From Ditylenchus dipsaci (Eukaryota; Nematoda; Chromadorea; Rhabditida; Anguinidae), in NCBI GenBank assembly GCA_004194705.1, contig SADC01001043.1, forward strand, positions 630,768-694,767: DNA of 64,000 nucleotides. The letters run 5' to 3'. Positions 37,137 to 48,970 of this stretch are shown here, piece after piece (positions within the stretch are counted from its first letter, which is position 1; each line of letters starts with the position of its first letter). A model generated the notes under the pieces. It had not been told where the DNA came from, made no database searches, and worked only from the letters and a program-made list of their open reading frames with translations. Both the position numbers and the translations under genes were made by a program.

Positions 37137-40100
37137 CTACAAAAAGTTAAATTATCCAAAAATTTAATGGCCAACTATTTATGAGACTTTCGTGACCAGA
37201 CTGTCAAAAACTGGCAAATGACTTCAAAAACACGTTAAACACAACCCATGTAATACGATAATACTCAAAGACTTTTTAGAATAAAAAATTGAATTCCTTT
37301 GTAATGACATTTCCTCAGCTGGCAAAAAATCAGCTGAAAATCAAGTGAATGGAAACATTTGATGAACCAACTATTTGGTCATTATTACACTCGATAAACC
37401 ATACAACTAAATTGATGGCCAAGAAATAGCCGAGTTTATAAAGCTGTGGGAGAAATCAATCATATCTGCACAAAATCAGCCTATTTTACTACTACTATGA
37501 CTACTACTACTGCTACAGATGGATGAATGTATAAATGATAGACTGCACAGCAATGAAGCACAAAAAAAATAGTTGAAACGGCTCAAAGGAAAGAATAGGA
37601 AGATGGGGGTTAGAAGTGGGAGAAGAAGAAGACATTATATTAATCAATCCCTCTGCCTATTTCCGATAGGTCGGTGGCGCACCAACCTGATCAACACAAT
37701 ACAATAATACTACAATTGAACTGTGTTCATTAGGCACTACTCCCATTTATAGCATAGGTATGCCTTTTTTAAAGGTTATCACAATTATTGCAAAACCAAT
37801 TTTTGTATGAAGTCATTTACCATATTTTCCCTTATCAACTGCCACGCATGGAAAGGTTAAAATTGCCAAAAAAAAACTTTGAAATTTTCCAGTTCGCACT
37901 TTTTACAATTATTTGCTGAGTTTTGAAATTATTTGAAAAGTTGAGGAAATGTAGTTTTTTAATTTTTTGATCTGAGCTTGGTAGTGCAATTTATAATTCA
38001 ATTTTTCCGAACTTCTTAATACGAAGTTTGGTAGATATCATGGAGCACATCAACTTGACTCCCAGAAGAAGGAGATATCATATAGAAAAACGATTAATAC
38101 TTGCGAATATCCTATTTTCACCAATAGAATCTAAAATTCCACAATTACCAAATTTTTCATTTGTACTAAAAAGACTGAATTTCGATTTTTTATGGATTAG
38201 TAATTTGCCGAAAGATAGCTTCATCTTTAGTTTACAGAAAAAACAATTGCACTTTTTGTACTCCGGCAAACCGTTTGCTTCAAACCGTTTGCAGCAAACG
38301 TTTGACGAATTTGCTGCAAACTGTGGTTTGTAGCAAACCGTTGTTCAAAGCGTGACAAGGCAGTTTTTTGTTGATTTTTTTTCTGCCTATTCTTTTCAAC
38401 TCACTTTTGCATAGTTATTTCGCTCTCTGTACTGATGTATTGCACATAGTTTATTAGATGTTATACTCTAAGCTTATGGTATCTTAGGTACTTGGCGTGG
38501 GTATCTAGTCGTTGGAACCCAGGCGTGTGCACCTAGGTAGGAGTACCGTGGTGATGGTACCCAGGTGTTGTTACTCAGGTAAGAGGTACCCAGGTAAGCG
38601 TACCCACGAGACGGACCACCTAAATTCACCCAAAAGTACCTAAACACTTCGAAATACCGGAAACACCCAGGTGTTGGTACTCTGGTGGTGACCCTCAGGC
38701 AGCTGTTTCTGGGTGATGCTACATCGGGGGTGGTCCACAAGTAGTGGTATTCTGGGGCGTGGGCATTAACCGGATTGATCCACACCGATTTGGTCCAGAC
38801 ATGAATTGGCTCAGACTTTTCAAATTCGTGCATTTTGAAAATTTTTGCGGGATTCAAATTTTTAGTCTGAACCAACTAAACCAAGTGGTCGACCACTTGG
38901 AGTAATTTTTTTTACTTTTTCGGGTTTCAAAACCTGTTTTCTGGACTAATTCGAGCATGCTGAAGATGGTTTGACAGTGGTAAAATGCCGTATTCTCGAG
39001 TATTTTTTTAGTTTTGGGCAATAATTGATTTTGGTAAAATCATTGACATATCACATAACTCACATTTTACCTCTTATACAAATTTAAAAAAATACAAAAT
39101 TATTATTCAAATAGAGGTAAATATAATTTTTGGTGGTTCACTTAAATACTGATGAACAACCACTTAAGTTGATATAATTTAAGGTTGCACACCCAAAAAT
39201 ATCTGTATCGTCATGACTTTAATATAAGTGCAACTTTGTGTTAAAAGACATTACTAAAAGGTTATTGTCTGAGTTTTTTAGTAATTTAGGAAGCAAGTTG
39301 GTTATGTGCAAATAAAAGTGCAGATAATTTGTCTTGATTAAGACTTTAGTTCTCGATAACTTCCTTGTAAATTTTTTGTAATTGTGTTTAGTATTGAAAA
39401 TTTATTGCACTTTCTTGAGCAATAAATACTGAAGAATGTCACAAGCTCATCTTTGGACGAATTAAAGGTTTCCTTCAGTGCTATGTGGTCCATATATTCT
39501 TTATCAATTAAGAAGAAAACCAAAAAATTAATGCAAAATCGTACCCTAGACCTGGTCCGACAAATTACAGGGGTCCTTTTTTGTTTGTTAGCAGTTTTTA
39601 ATCTTTAAGCTCTGGTGGCTGTGAAACACTGCAATGATAACGTTGTTAGATAGCCAAGATCCTGAGGATCATTTTTACACCAAACTTGTAAGTGAAGGAA
39701 TAAAAAAGGGAGAAAAAAAGGTTTGCGTATGGATGGGTGCTGTTCATGTGTTGGTTAAGCGGGAAGGAGTAGAATGTGCCATTTTAGTTTGTGCCAATTC
39801 AAATTGTGTCTTTTTAGTTAGTGCAAATTCAGTTTGTGCTCCTGCAGTTTGTGCCCATTTCAAATGGGTGGTACTTTTTTCTATCACCAAAATGCTTAAT
39901 TCTAGTATCAAAATTTTCATATTTTAGATTTTCTCTTTTCTCCTCACTTTGTAGGTACACTTTTGAAATTTTTTAACCATGGTGCAGCCCTGAATCTCAG
40001 CTACTCAACAAGATATCTTTTTCAGTAAAAATTAAAAAGTTGGATATTTAGGGGTCTGAATAGAGGAACTTGGTCGAAAAAGTTACTTCATACAAAGCTC

Positions 40101-42110
40101 AAAATTTTCATATCTTTGAAATCTTTCACATGAAACTGAAGTCTAGTTAGAAAGCTGAGATTCAGGGCTACACGTTCATGTGTCAAGGAAAAACCTCTAA
40201 CTTTAAAATAAGTTTTTCTATGCATGTTAAATTTTGGTACTAGAAAAAAGTATTTTGGTACTAGATTTAAGTATTACCCATTTCAAATTGTGCCAGTTCA
40301 AATAATGCCAAATACATTTCGTGCCAAGACTTTGGGTGATTTTCCCCTCAAATGTATTGGCGCTATTTGAAATGGCCCATTCTTCTCCTCCCCATCATTT
40401 TAATGGGTAGAAAAAGCCAAAAGAAAACCAAAACAGACCAAAGACGAGTAATAAAAAAGTAAAGGAAAAGCACTTTTCGTAAACAAATGTAAGAAAGGCG
40501 CCAAAATATTTTTCATAGACGAAAAGTTGTTGAAAAAGGCTTAAAATTTTGAAAATTGGTAAAAAAAATTTGAATTTTTTTTACCAATTTCGGGCCTATT
40601 TCGGGCCGGGCCTAAAAAGCTCCGGCCGGGCCGGCCGGTTAGGCCCGGGTTAACTTACAGACAACTGTAAGTTTCACTATTCAAAGAAATTTTTTCACCG
40701 TTTAACAATTTTCTGCATTCAAGCGCCCATTCATTATACATTTATTGCAATTGAATATTTCGAACTCCCAGTTCGAATCCCAGTGGGTGCAAACCTTGTT
40801 TATCTTCCTTTTTATTCCCTTTGGATACAACTTTGGTGTCAAAAAAATCCTCAGGCTTTTGGCAATCTAACAAGGTTATCATTGCAGCGTTTCACACCAC
40901 TACAGCTCTTAGATAAAAACTGCTAACGAATAAAAAAATTAATTAATGACATCTAAATGAAGCTTTAAGCACTAATTATTGATAATAAGGAGCGCACAAA
41001 TTATTTCAATTGGTAGAAAAGCCATAAGAAAACCAAGATAGCCCAAAGATAAGTAATAAAAAAGCAAAGGAAAAGTACTTCTGTAAAACAATTTAAGGAA
41101 GGCGCATAAAATAATTCTCTAAGGCGAAAAGTTCTTTTAAAAAGCTTAAAATTTCAAATATTAGTAAAATTTTGAATTTTTAAAAAAATGTTCGAAAATT
41201 TCGAATGAGAAAATTTTCCGGGCTTTTCCGGGTCGGCCCGGGCCGGGCTGGGCCGGGCCTGACCACTGTCCGGGCCGGGCCTTTGAAAACGAGGTCCGGG
41301 CCGGGCCTGCAAAATCAAGGCCCGTGCCCAGCCCTGCTTGTTATACAAAACATGATTATACATTTTACAATTATCGATGCGTTAGAATTTTTTCTTTCAG
41401 CTGTTCGCGTTGAAGTAATATATACGTGCAATTCATAGCCGCTGTGCTTGCACAAATAAACAACATGTCATACGCTAGCATGGCCAGTGATAAGTAAAAC
41501 CGGACCATTAATAAGCTTGTTAAGTGCATGCAAAATAGTGTAAATTGAAGTTCATTGTAACAAGTTCAATTGCTGAAACTTCTTAAGTTTCATGATTTTC
41601 CTGTTAACTATATGTACAAAAAAATTAATCGTGTTATTTTTTAAATCGAAAATCAATAAAAAATTAAAAAGATTGCAAATTTTTTGAAAAGAGACATATT
41701 GGAAAAAATACTAAAATTGCTTGAAAAACGGGCGCCGGAGCCGGAGTTTTTCAAATAAGCGCCCTTATTTTCTGAAAAGTTTTGGGCGCACACCGGCGCC
41801 CGTGCAACTATGCATACGGCTAATATAATATCTACATACAGCAAAATTTCTCGATAGTATCTGTTTTGGGCCCACTTCTTGCGGGGGTGGCCTTCTATTG
41901 GAGACTGGCCTTCTAATAAAGACTGATCTTTATTTTTCAAGCCCCCTCAGAGGGTGGCCTTATATTAGAGACTGGCTTCTAATAGAGACTGGCCTTCTAT
42001 TAGAATAAATAGGGTACTTCAGTCTTGACTTTGAGTCCTGAACATGAAATTACACTTTATTACATTTTATGAATTTTTTTCCATAGTCCAAAAGACCTGA
42101 AAAATAATAG
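37137..42110. other. Intergenic repeat-rich DNA between HMGCS and ODC
   Basis: The 5' ends of HMGCS (leftward) and the 3' end of ODC lie at its borders. It holds word arrays: GCAAACCGTTTG (38268-38345), GGTACCCAGG (about 38495-38720; the 133-codon minus-strand frame here is a repeat product), GTGCCAATTCAAATTGTGCC-type words (39775-39870 and 40280-40385), and GGGCCGGGCC patches (40590-40650, 41215-41340). The last ends in GGCCCGTGCCCAGCCCTG, a hAT-like terminus. No RNA gene or conserved protein was seen. Confidence 0.55.
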
Positions 42111-45100
42111 TTATTGTTTATTGAACAAGGCAAGTATTTGGTGATTGAATTGATCTTTGTTGACTGGCTGGTTGAACACGGCTTTTCTCTTCTTCTTGCC
42201 ATCTTTATTGGAGCCATATAGTGTTTGCCTGCAACAAGTATTTTTTTGCGAGATTTTTATAAAGTAATTGTAAAAAACGATTTAATAATTGACTAATCGG
42301 TTCTCTTAGTGCATTATCTTTGTTTTTAATTATGATAAGTGTTTAAAAGAAGCTGGAATATTTTTTTCTGTAACAATTTAAGAGTATCAAAAATTGGAAA
42401 ATCGTATACTAAACTGTCCAAAACACCTACCAAGTGCAGTCATTCATGACATAATAAGGAGTTGGACCTCTGAACCCGTTGAATCTAGACGAAGAAGCTG
42501 AAGTGTATGCGCCCATGTGAGGGTAGTAGATCCAGTCGCCAACCCTCAACTTTCGCATATTGGTGAGCGCCTCTATTTGGTCGGTTCCAGCACATGTAGG
42601 ACCCCAGATCATTGTGGGTAAGTTTTAGAGCTGTCTTCTGGGGAATGTTTGGTTATCTGAAAACGTCTTGATTACTTTGCTGGATAGTATCAATATAAGT
42701 TAAAAATGTTAAATTTATAATTGGACCGATGAGAAAGTTATTTTTCAAGTTTTCTCAATTTTTTTTTAAAGCTCTGACTGTCACTACCAAAAGTTCCTGT
42801 CCGTGTGGGTGGGAATGGTCATACACTATTGAATTGAAGGAACCATGGCATCCATCGTTCAAGTAATACATGTAGCCTTCTTTGTCCTTGTCTTCATCTA
42901 ACAAGCACAACAAAAAATACATTTGATACAAAAATATATTTAAAAACTGTTTTTGGTGATCCTGGACGCAGGCACCTTAGTAGCACCAATCACATTGACC
43001 ATCAAAGAATACGCTGTACTAGCGAAGAATCTGCCTGGCTCCGAAATCATTCTTACATGCCCAAAATCTTTAGCTGGAAAGTACTCATCCAAAGCACCAT
43101 TTATTGCTTGAGCCATCTGAAATTTTTAAAAAATTTCTTGGTTGAAGACGGTTGTTCAAACAAAAGCATCAAATAAAAGTTTCATAGATGAAATACACTT
43201 TTTAATTAAAAAGCAAATTTTCAAAGAAAAATAGGGTGTGACCACAAACAAAGCTGTGACTTTAGTGAGAAAACCTTGTATTTTGTATCACTTACTCTGT
43301 CAAAACTAATTTTTTCAGTGTCAAAGCCAGGGTAGCCTCCTCCAATGTCTAGTAAACGCATTTGATGCCCAAGCTGAGTGCCAATATCGAACAGTCTGCG
43401 TGCAAACATAATACCTCGGCAGTAGGACTGAGGGTCGTGTGCTCGACTGCCCACGTGGAAACTGCAATTAAAGATACAGTCAACTTCCTCCATAGTGCAC
43501 ACGCAAGAGACCGGCTCCAGGTGTGCATTATCGCGAGGGGTGCACTATGGCGGGGGTTACTATGGAGTGAGGTGACTGTGTGGTGGCCAACCACATCGGA
43601 ACCGGGTGTACACTATGGCGGGGGTGTACACTATGGAGGGAGTCGACTGTATAGAAATAAAATTTGAACAATGTAACATGTACTTTATTCAATTCGTTTT
43701 ACATTATGAACCAGAAATAACAAGACCGACTTAAGTTTGACCCACTAGTGCTAGCACCACAGCTTAATTAAAGGGCCATTGCCGTCCCGACAACGGTTGT
43801 CCACCGCCAAATCAATTTTTTTTCTGAATCATTGAAATTCTGTACGAATTTTTCAACTTGGTTTCTAACAAAATTATATCTAAAATTAAATTCTAGGCCT
43901 TGTTTTGTTAGAAACCAAGTTGAAAAATCAGTACAGAAGTTGAATGATTAGGCACGAAAATTCGAATTGGCGGGGGACAATTCAAAACAGGTTGCAATGG
44001 CCCTTTAAAGGACCATTGCCGTTGCCGACAACGAGAATTTCAAATGTTTAAATTCGCGTGGGACACTTTTTTCCGAAAATATTCAGAATATTTTTTTAGT
44101 AAAGTTATGCTTAAATCATTAAAAGAGCAGAGCCGACACTGGGAATCGAACCTACTAACAACTTTGACCATCCATAGCTGCTCTACCACGGAGACAGGTC
44201 AGTTCGCCCCACGATCAGTTCGCCCCGGTCAGTTCGCCCCAAGATCAGTTCGCCCCGTTTTCGCCCCGAACTGACCGTACACCCTCTACCACCACACTAC
44301 TCAGTCACATGAGTTAAGAGGAACTATTTTAGCCTAATAATTTTCATTTTGAAAGCAATAACACATTCAAAAACATTGTGCCAAACATTATCGGAGTAAA
44401 AAAAGTGTCCCGCGCGCATTCAAACATTTGAAATTCTCGTTGTCGGCGGCGGCAATAGTCTTTTAAAGAATCATATTAGTCAGTGTCAATGGTTTCGGAT
44501 GAACAGGGCCCGATCGAAAAGTTTGTATTGTCTCTATTTTTACTCTATTATTCCAAATTATCTTCAGTACAAATCACTGCTAGACCCCTAATCACCGAAA
44601 AATAGCTTAAAGGGGGAGTATATCTCTTGTCCGTCTGGTCCCACATGGAAATCGTTCAAATTCGAATTAAACCACATTTGGAGGTTGCTGGTTCGAATCT
44701 CTCTGGGTGTACACTTTATTTTCGTCGCAGTTTTTCAGCGATTGAGCTGAGTTCATGCTAAAAATATCGACGAATTGATTGGAAAGATTCCGGGATTGCC
44801 TTTTTCGGTCAACAACTGTCTTAAATTTGCGAAATCAGCCAGAAAACATATATTTCGGTTTATGTCTATTTTATCTATCGCTCTATTTTATTACTTTTTA
44901 GCGGGTGATAGCCATTTTCTAGAGTCTGAAATACGCAAGGTACCTTAAAAAAATTTCTACATCAAATAGAAATAGACAGTACATCAAAAATTACTTCAGA
45001 AATCGGGTAGCTTGGATACCTTGATTTACAAAAATTACCGATTTTCGGACGAAAGTCAAATTTCTGTTCTTGGTTTTAACTGTAGCTTAGCTATTATGCT

Positions 45101-48100
45101 TGTGGAATCATGCCTGATATCTAGCTCGTTTTACAAGATCCTGACAATTATTTTGTATATGTCAAATAACATGTGAAAAAAATAAAGTTCACACCCAGAG
45201 AGATTCGAACCAGCCATGTGGTGTACAGGGCAGTGTTTTCAAAAATCACACCTCACACTTTGGGTCACACTAACTTCACCCACCCTTTTCTCATAAGTTT
45301 TGTTTTCGTATGCTGGATATTTTTGTACCAATTTGTAGCTGAGATATTTCTCTATCGATTCAGTTGTCAAAAAGTCTGGTAAAAAATAATTTTTGACAAA
45401 ATCACGCCAAGTGTGACTTTAAAATCACACTTTTGGTGACAAAGTGTGATTTTTAGTGTGATTTTGGTGTGGAATTGTCGCATTTGAATTCTACCAAAAT
45501 ATTTGATCTATAAATCGATAGAGAATTATCTTAGCTACAAAACTGTACAAAAATATCCGAAATACGAAAACAAAATTTATGAGAAAAGGGTAAATGAAGT
45601 TAGTGTGACACAAGTGTGATAGTGTGATTTTTGAAAACACTGGTACAGGGTGCGCCAAAAGTCCTGACACGGACAAAAATTCAAGATTTTTATGTCCCAA
45701 CCTAACATATTAAAAAAAACAATAATACCATTCGAAAGCTTAGACAATTCTGCACAAGATGCATCATTCAGAATTTAAAAATCAACCTTTCGCATTTACG
45801 TAGGCACGTATTCTTTTCCGCCAACTTCCGACCACCGAGGCGAACAAATTTACATTAATTCAATTGTTTGCTGCACCTTTTGTGATACATAAACTTTGAA
45901 GGCAAATATACCGTTCGAAAGCCCTGACTTAACTCTGAAACATATGCGCTGAAAAATTTTTTTAATCATTTAAGTGAGACCCTTTTTGAAGGACAAATTT
46001 AAGAAATATGAAAAAAGTTAAGGGAACTGAAGATAAAAATCATTAAAACATTCAAATCTTTTTTTGTGATCAACGAAACTATTTCGTTCACCACTCATTT
46101 TGTAGGCACAAAGATAAGCTTTCGAATGACAACTAAATTGCCCATAACTGCTATACAGGGTGCAGCAAACCAATTAAATTGATGTAAATTTGCTCGCCTC
46201 GGCGGTCGAAAGTTGGCGGAAAAGAATACGTGCCTACGTAAATGCGAAAGGTTGATTTTTAAATTCTGAATCATGCATCTTGTGCAGAATTGTCTAAGCT
46301 TTCGAATGGTATTATTGTTTTTTTAATATTGTTAGGTTGGGACATAAAAATCTTGAATTTTTGTCCGTGTCAGGACTTTTGGCGCACCCTGTAATTTGAA
46401 TTTTAACGATTTCCATGCGGGACCAGATACGGACAAGAGATACACTCCCCCTTTAATTATATTAAAAAATCAGCAATTTTCGTGGAAGGAGATTTTGGTA
46501 CCAGATTAGAGTAATACCATTTAATTGCACCGAAACTTTGTTTCTAACCAAATGCAGCAGAAACCACTTACGCGATGCCAATAACAGGAAGTTTCATGGT
46601 CTGAGCAGCTGTTAACAGTTCCTTGCCGTTTTCTAGAGGAGGGTCACACCCAAACTTAACCCCCAAATTATTTTCAGCTGCTGGGTCGTCCACTCGAATA
46701 CGCAACACAAGCCTAAAAACAAGTTTTTATTTTAAATTAATAAATTACAGGGTGGCGCATTATAAACTAGCCATCGAATTTTGGCCATAACTTTTTTACT
46801 TTTCAACGTTTCGTCGAATTTTTTTTTATTCGAAAGAGGAATGGATGAGAAATTGATTGATACCAAATTTGTTCATTTTTGTAGCTGTTCTCATCGTTAA
46901 AACATGTTTGATTAAAAATTCATTATTCTTGTTTTAGTCATGGTCTACATAGCTCAAGAGAAACAATGGTCTTAAAAAAAGAGAAGAGAGAGAAACACTC
47001 CTCACTGCTCTTTGGCTGTGCGCAACTGGTTGGATGAGAACTGTCCGCTCCGATGGATGGGTCAAGGAACGCCGACTGCTCCCGCTCCTTTTGCGTGGCT
47101 TCCTCATTCACCTGATTTGACGCCGTGCGACTTCTTTCTTTGGGGATGGATCAAGAGCCAAGTCTACACCACACCGATCGCCAACATGAATGAGCTTCGA
47201 GAAATAATTGAACATGCCTTCGCAAGCCTTCCACAGCAGATGGTAAACTGTGCAATCGGTGCGTATGAAACCCGTCTTGAATATTGCCTTGAAGTGAATC
47301 GAAAGAGCGTTGAACAGGAATATGAGTGAAAAATTGTTGTCATTTTTGTCTGTTGATGTTTAGGTGTGTTCAAATAAAGATTTCCTAAAACTTTGATATC
47401 AATCGATTTCTCATCCATTCTTCTTTCGAATAAAAAAAATTTCGACGAAATGTTGAAAAATAAATAAGTTATAGCCAAAATTTGATGGCTAGTTTATAAT
47501 GCCCCACCCTGTAGGTTAACTAACTCAGGTTTGTTGTGCATCTCTCTAATTTTGTCCAGTTCTTCCACATTGTCAAATGTCATCTTACGGACGCCCAGCT
47601 TGTCTGCATAACCTATGAAAGAGCGCTGCTTGACAGGGTTGGCATATATTATATTTTCTGCTGTAGTCAACTTCTTGCCTAAGGTCTAAAGTACAGATAA
47701 GTTAAGTGGCATTTCTGTTTTAAGCTGTCTTTCCTAAGCTGGTATCTTAAAACTCGCTTAAGGCTGAGACAGTTTCCTGGATTGGCACAACCATATTTAA
47801 GCTTTTTTTAAAAACTTTTCTTACTTGATTAATTTCTTCATCGGAAGCGCAATCAAATCCACACCCAGCATCTGCCAAAACTTTGGCTATCAAAGGATCA
47901 TTGTTGCATTTAATGGCATAGAAGGACTAAATTACTAAATTGCCGTAGCAAGTAAAAAAACAATTTTACTTGGATTCTTGGGATTTTCCGACACCATTCT
48001 TCATATTTGTTGTAGCAAGTGGTCAAATTGACAATAGTGAAGGCTTCATCGTTTCCCTGATAAACTTGCTTTTAAATATTTAGAATTTTAGATAAAAGAC

Positions 48101-48665
48101 TGTAGAATTTTTATTTGGATTTTGGGCTAATAATAAAAATTGGTAAAAAATTGAAAAATCAATGGTGTCCATATGTGGGTTGAATTCGTGATCTTAAAGA
48201 TAATTGCCTATTTTCTATGTAAAATCGTGTGTTGAAAAGTTTACCAGTTTGGCTGGCCGGTAAAGAAAATAGAGAAAGTTTACCCCCGCTATAGTGGCAC
48301 CCTTGATGTAGTGGCTATTAACAAATGATTAACAATTTACCACTGCGCCATGCAGACACGTCTAAAAACCTAAATCGGACCTTTTCCGGACGTTTTGAAA
48401 AGCCGTGCTTCCCCTTTGAAGCTTTTCAGATATTGCCTCTTAAATTAAAAAAAACCCGAATAAAAATAAGACTCCATAAATCAGTCAGATTACTTAAAAC
48501 AATGGTGAATACCTGAGCATTTTCTGATTCGGCAATTAACTGAAGCATATCTTGGACACCCACTCCATCGTGGAATATCGCAACTTTTTTGCCTGCTAGT
48601 TCTTCGACTCTTAGCACTTCATCCAATTTGTGGAGATGTAACAACTTTTCTTTGATACTTTTCAT
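42111..48665 (-). CDS. ODC: Ornithine decarboxylase, with Ala at the CDG aspartate
   Basis: PLP-dependent fold III decarboxylase that makes putrescine, the first polyamine step, as a cytosolic homodimer. Ten minus-strand exons: 48665-48513, 48056-47970, 47926-47825 (FYAIKCN, PLP lysine), 47685-47525 (IIYANPVKQ), 46712-46572 (LVLRIRVDDP), 43461-43296 (FHVGS and LLDIGGGYPG, phosphate loop), 43116-42948 (MISEPGRFFAS, PLP glutamate), 42897 to about 42788 (YYLNDGCHGSFN, substrate aspartate), about 42637-42431 (WGPTCAGTD, VGDW, FNGF) and 42228-42111. Phases agree across the first eight. One missing base is inferred near 42613. The family has CDG where this has CAG, so the second substrate-binding Asp (D361 in mouse and trypanosome numbering) is Ala. 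The tail is Lys-rich with no acidic PEST stretch. The start may be 48674 instead. Confidence 0.92.
43477..43649. mobile_element. TA-flanked pogo-like MITE abutting an ODC splice acceptor
   Basis: TA duplications (43475-43476 and 43650-43651) flank inverted ends CAGTCAACTTCCTCCATAGT and CACTATGGAGGGAGTCGACTG. The interior repeats GTGCACTATGGCGGGGGT. It sits in an ODC intron; only 13 nt separate its flank from the exon starting at 43461, so the branch point of that intron is probably supplied by the element. Confidence 0.8.
43768..44008. mobile_element. TTAA-flanked MITE (copy 2)
   Basis: TTAA at both ends with termini AAAGGGCCATTGCCG and GTTGCAATGGCCCTTT. Internal arms ATTGAAATTCTGTACGAATT / AGTTGAAAAATCAGTACAGA enclose CTTGGTTTCTAACAAAA and its inverse. 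It lies in an ODC intron and shares its right TTAA with the next element. Confidence 0.85.
44005..44466. mobile_element. TTAA-flanked element, adjacent copy with AGTTCGCCCC array
   Basis: Ends AAAGGACCATTGCCGTTGCC and GGCGGCGGCAATAGTCTTTT are inverted; the arms continue as CGACAACGAGAATTTCAAAT and its inverse, and CGCGTGGGACACTTTTTT. TTAA flanks at 44005-44008 and 44463-44466. The middle has a word array of (GAT)CAGTTCGCCCC units at about 44198-44275. Confidence 0.8.
45226..46391. mobile_element. Mariner-type foldback MITE, nested (level 2)
   Basis: TA duplications at 45224-45225 and 46392-46393. Ends CAGGGTGCGCCAAAAGTCCT and AGGACTTTTGGCGCACCCTG are the tips of arms of about 230 bp, nearly identical (45643-45880 against 46155-46391), so the insertion is young. 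No transposase. Its left terminus is interrupted after six bases by the hAT-type element 45231-45642. Confidence 0.88.
45231..45642. mobile_element. hAT-type palindromic MITE, nested (level 3)
   Basis: Ends CAGTGTTTTCAAAAATCACA and TGTGATTTTTGAAAACACTG are inverted, and a perfect 8-bp duplication GTACAGGG flanks it (45223-45230 and 45643-45650). Much of the interior is also palindromic (AGATATTTCTCTATCGATT / AATCGATAGAGAATTATCT). Open frames at 45173-45382 (+) and 45491-45700 (-) are mirror products of the two arms, not genes. Confidence 0.92.
46748..47511 (+). mobile_element. Internally deleted mariner-like element with transposase C-terminus
   Basis: TA duplications flank TIRs CAGGGTGGCGCATTATAAAC and GTTTATAATGCCCCACCCTG; the arms extend about 110 bp with small differences. 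47012-47329 (+) encodes the end of a mariner/Tc-type transposase: PFAWLPHSPDLTPCDFFLWG, holding the third catalytic acidic residue, then VYTTPIANMNELREII and EYCLEVN. The first two catalytic Asp residues and the DNA-binding domain are missing, so it is not autonomous. It lies in an ODC intron, antisense to ODC. Confidence 0.88.
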
Positions 48666-48970
48666 TTTAAACAAATATAATTAAAAATTTATTGAAAGCA
48701 AATGTCTCAAACAAAACGACTAAAAACAAATCAAAAATTAGATATAGAGGGAAAAGAAACATGTTTGTTGTTTACTTGTTTTTAGTTTAGGAGGTATTAA
48801 TTTGTCAGTTAGTTATCTTGATGTTTGCTAACCCTTTTGCAAATCGGTTTTGCTCTCTGTTCTTTTTTGTTCTCGATTAAGAATTTGTAAACAACTGTTT
48901 TGCTTTCTACTTCTTTTTTATCTTTATAAAATAAATTGTTTTGACACAAAAGAAATTTTAACCTTTATTG

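Larger units (their letters stand above)
44607..46456. mobile_element. TTAA-flanked foldback element, host of two nested insertions
   Basis: Left arm 44607-44718 (TTAAAGGGGGAGTATATCTC, GTCTGGTCCCACATGGAAAT, GCTGGTTCGAATCTCTCTGG, GTGTACAC). The right arm is its inverse, split into 46394-46456 (CGATTTCCATGCGGGACCAG ... ACTCCCCCTTTAA) and 45188-45223 (CACACCCAGAGAGATTCGAA, CCAGCCATGTGG). The break is exactly the TA insertion site of the mariner-type element. TTAA at both ends. The arm carries a B-box-like GGTTCGAATC. Confidence 0.85.

Noticed and set aside
38474..38875. A 133-codon minus-strand frame rich in WVPSPRYSYLG-like repeats
   Set aside because: The repetition follows the GGTACCCAGG word array; there is no start context, splice structure or domain.
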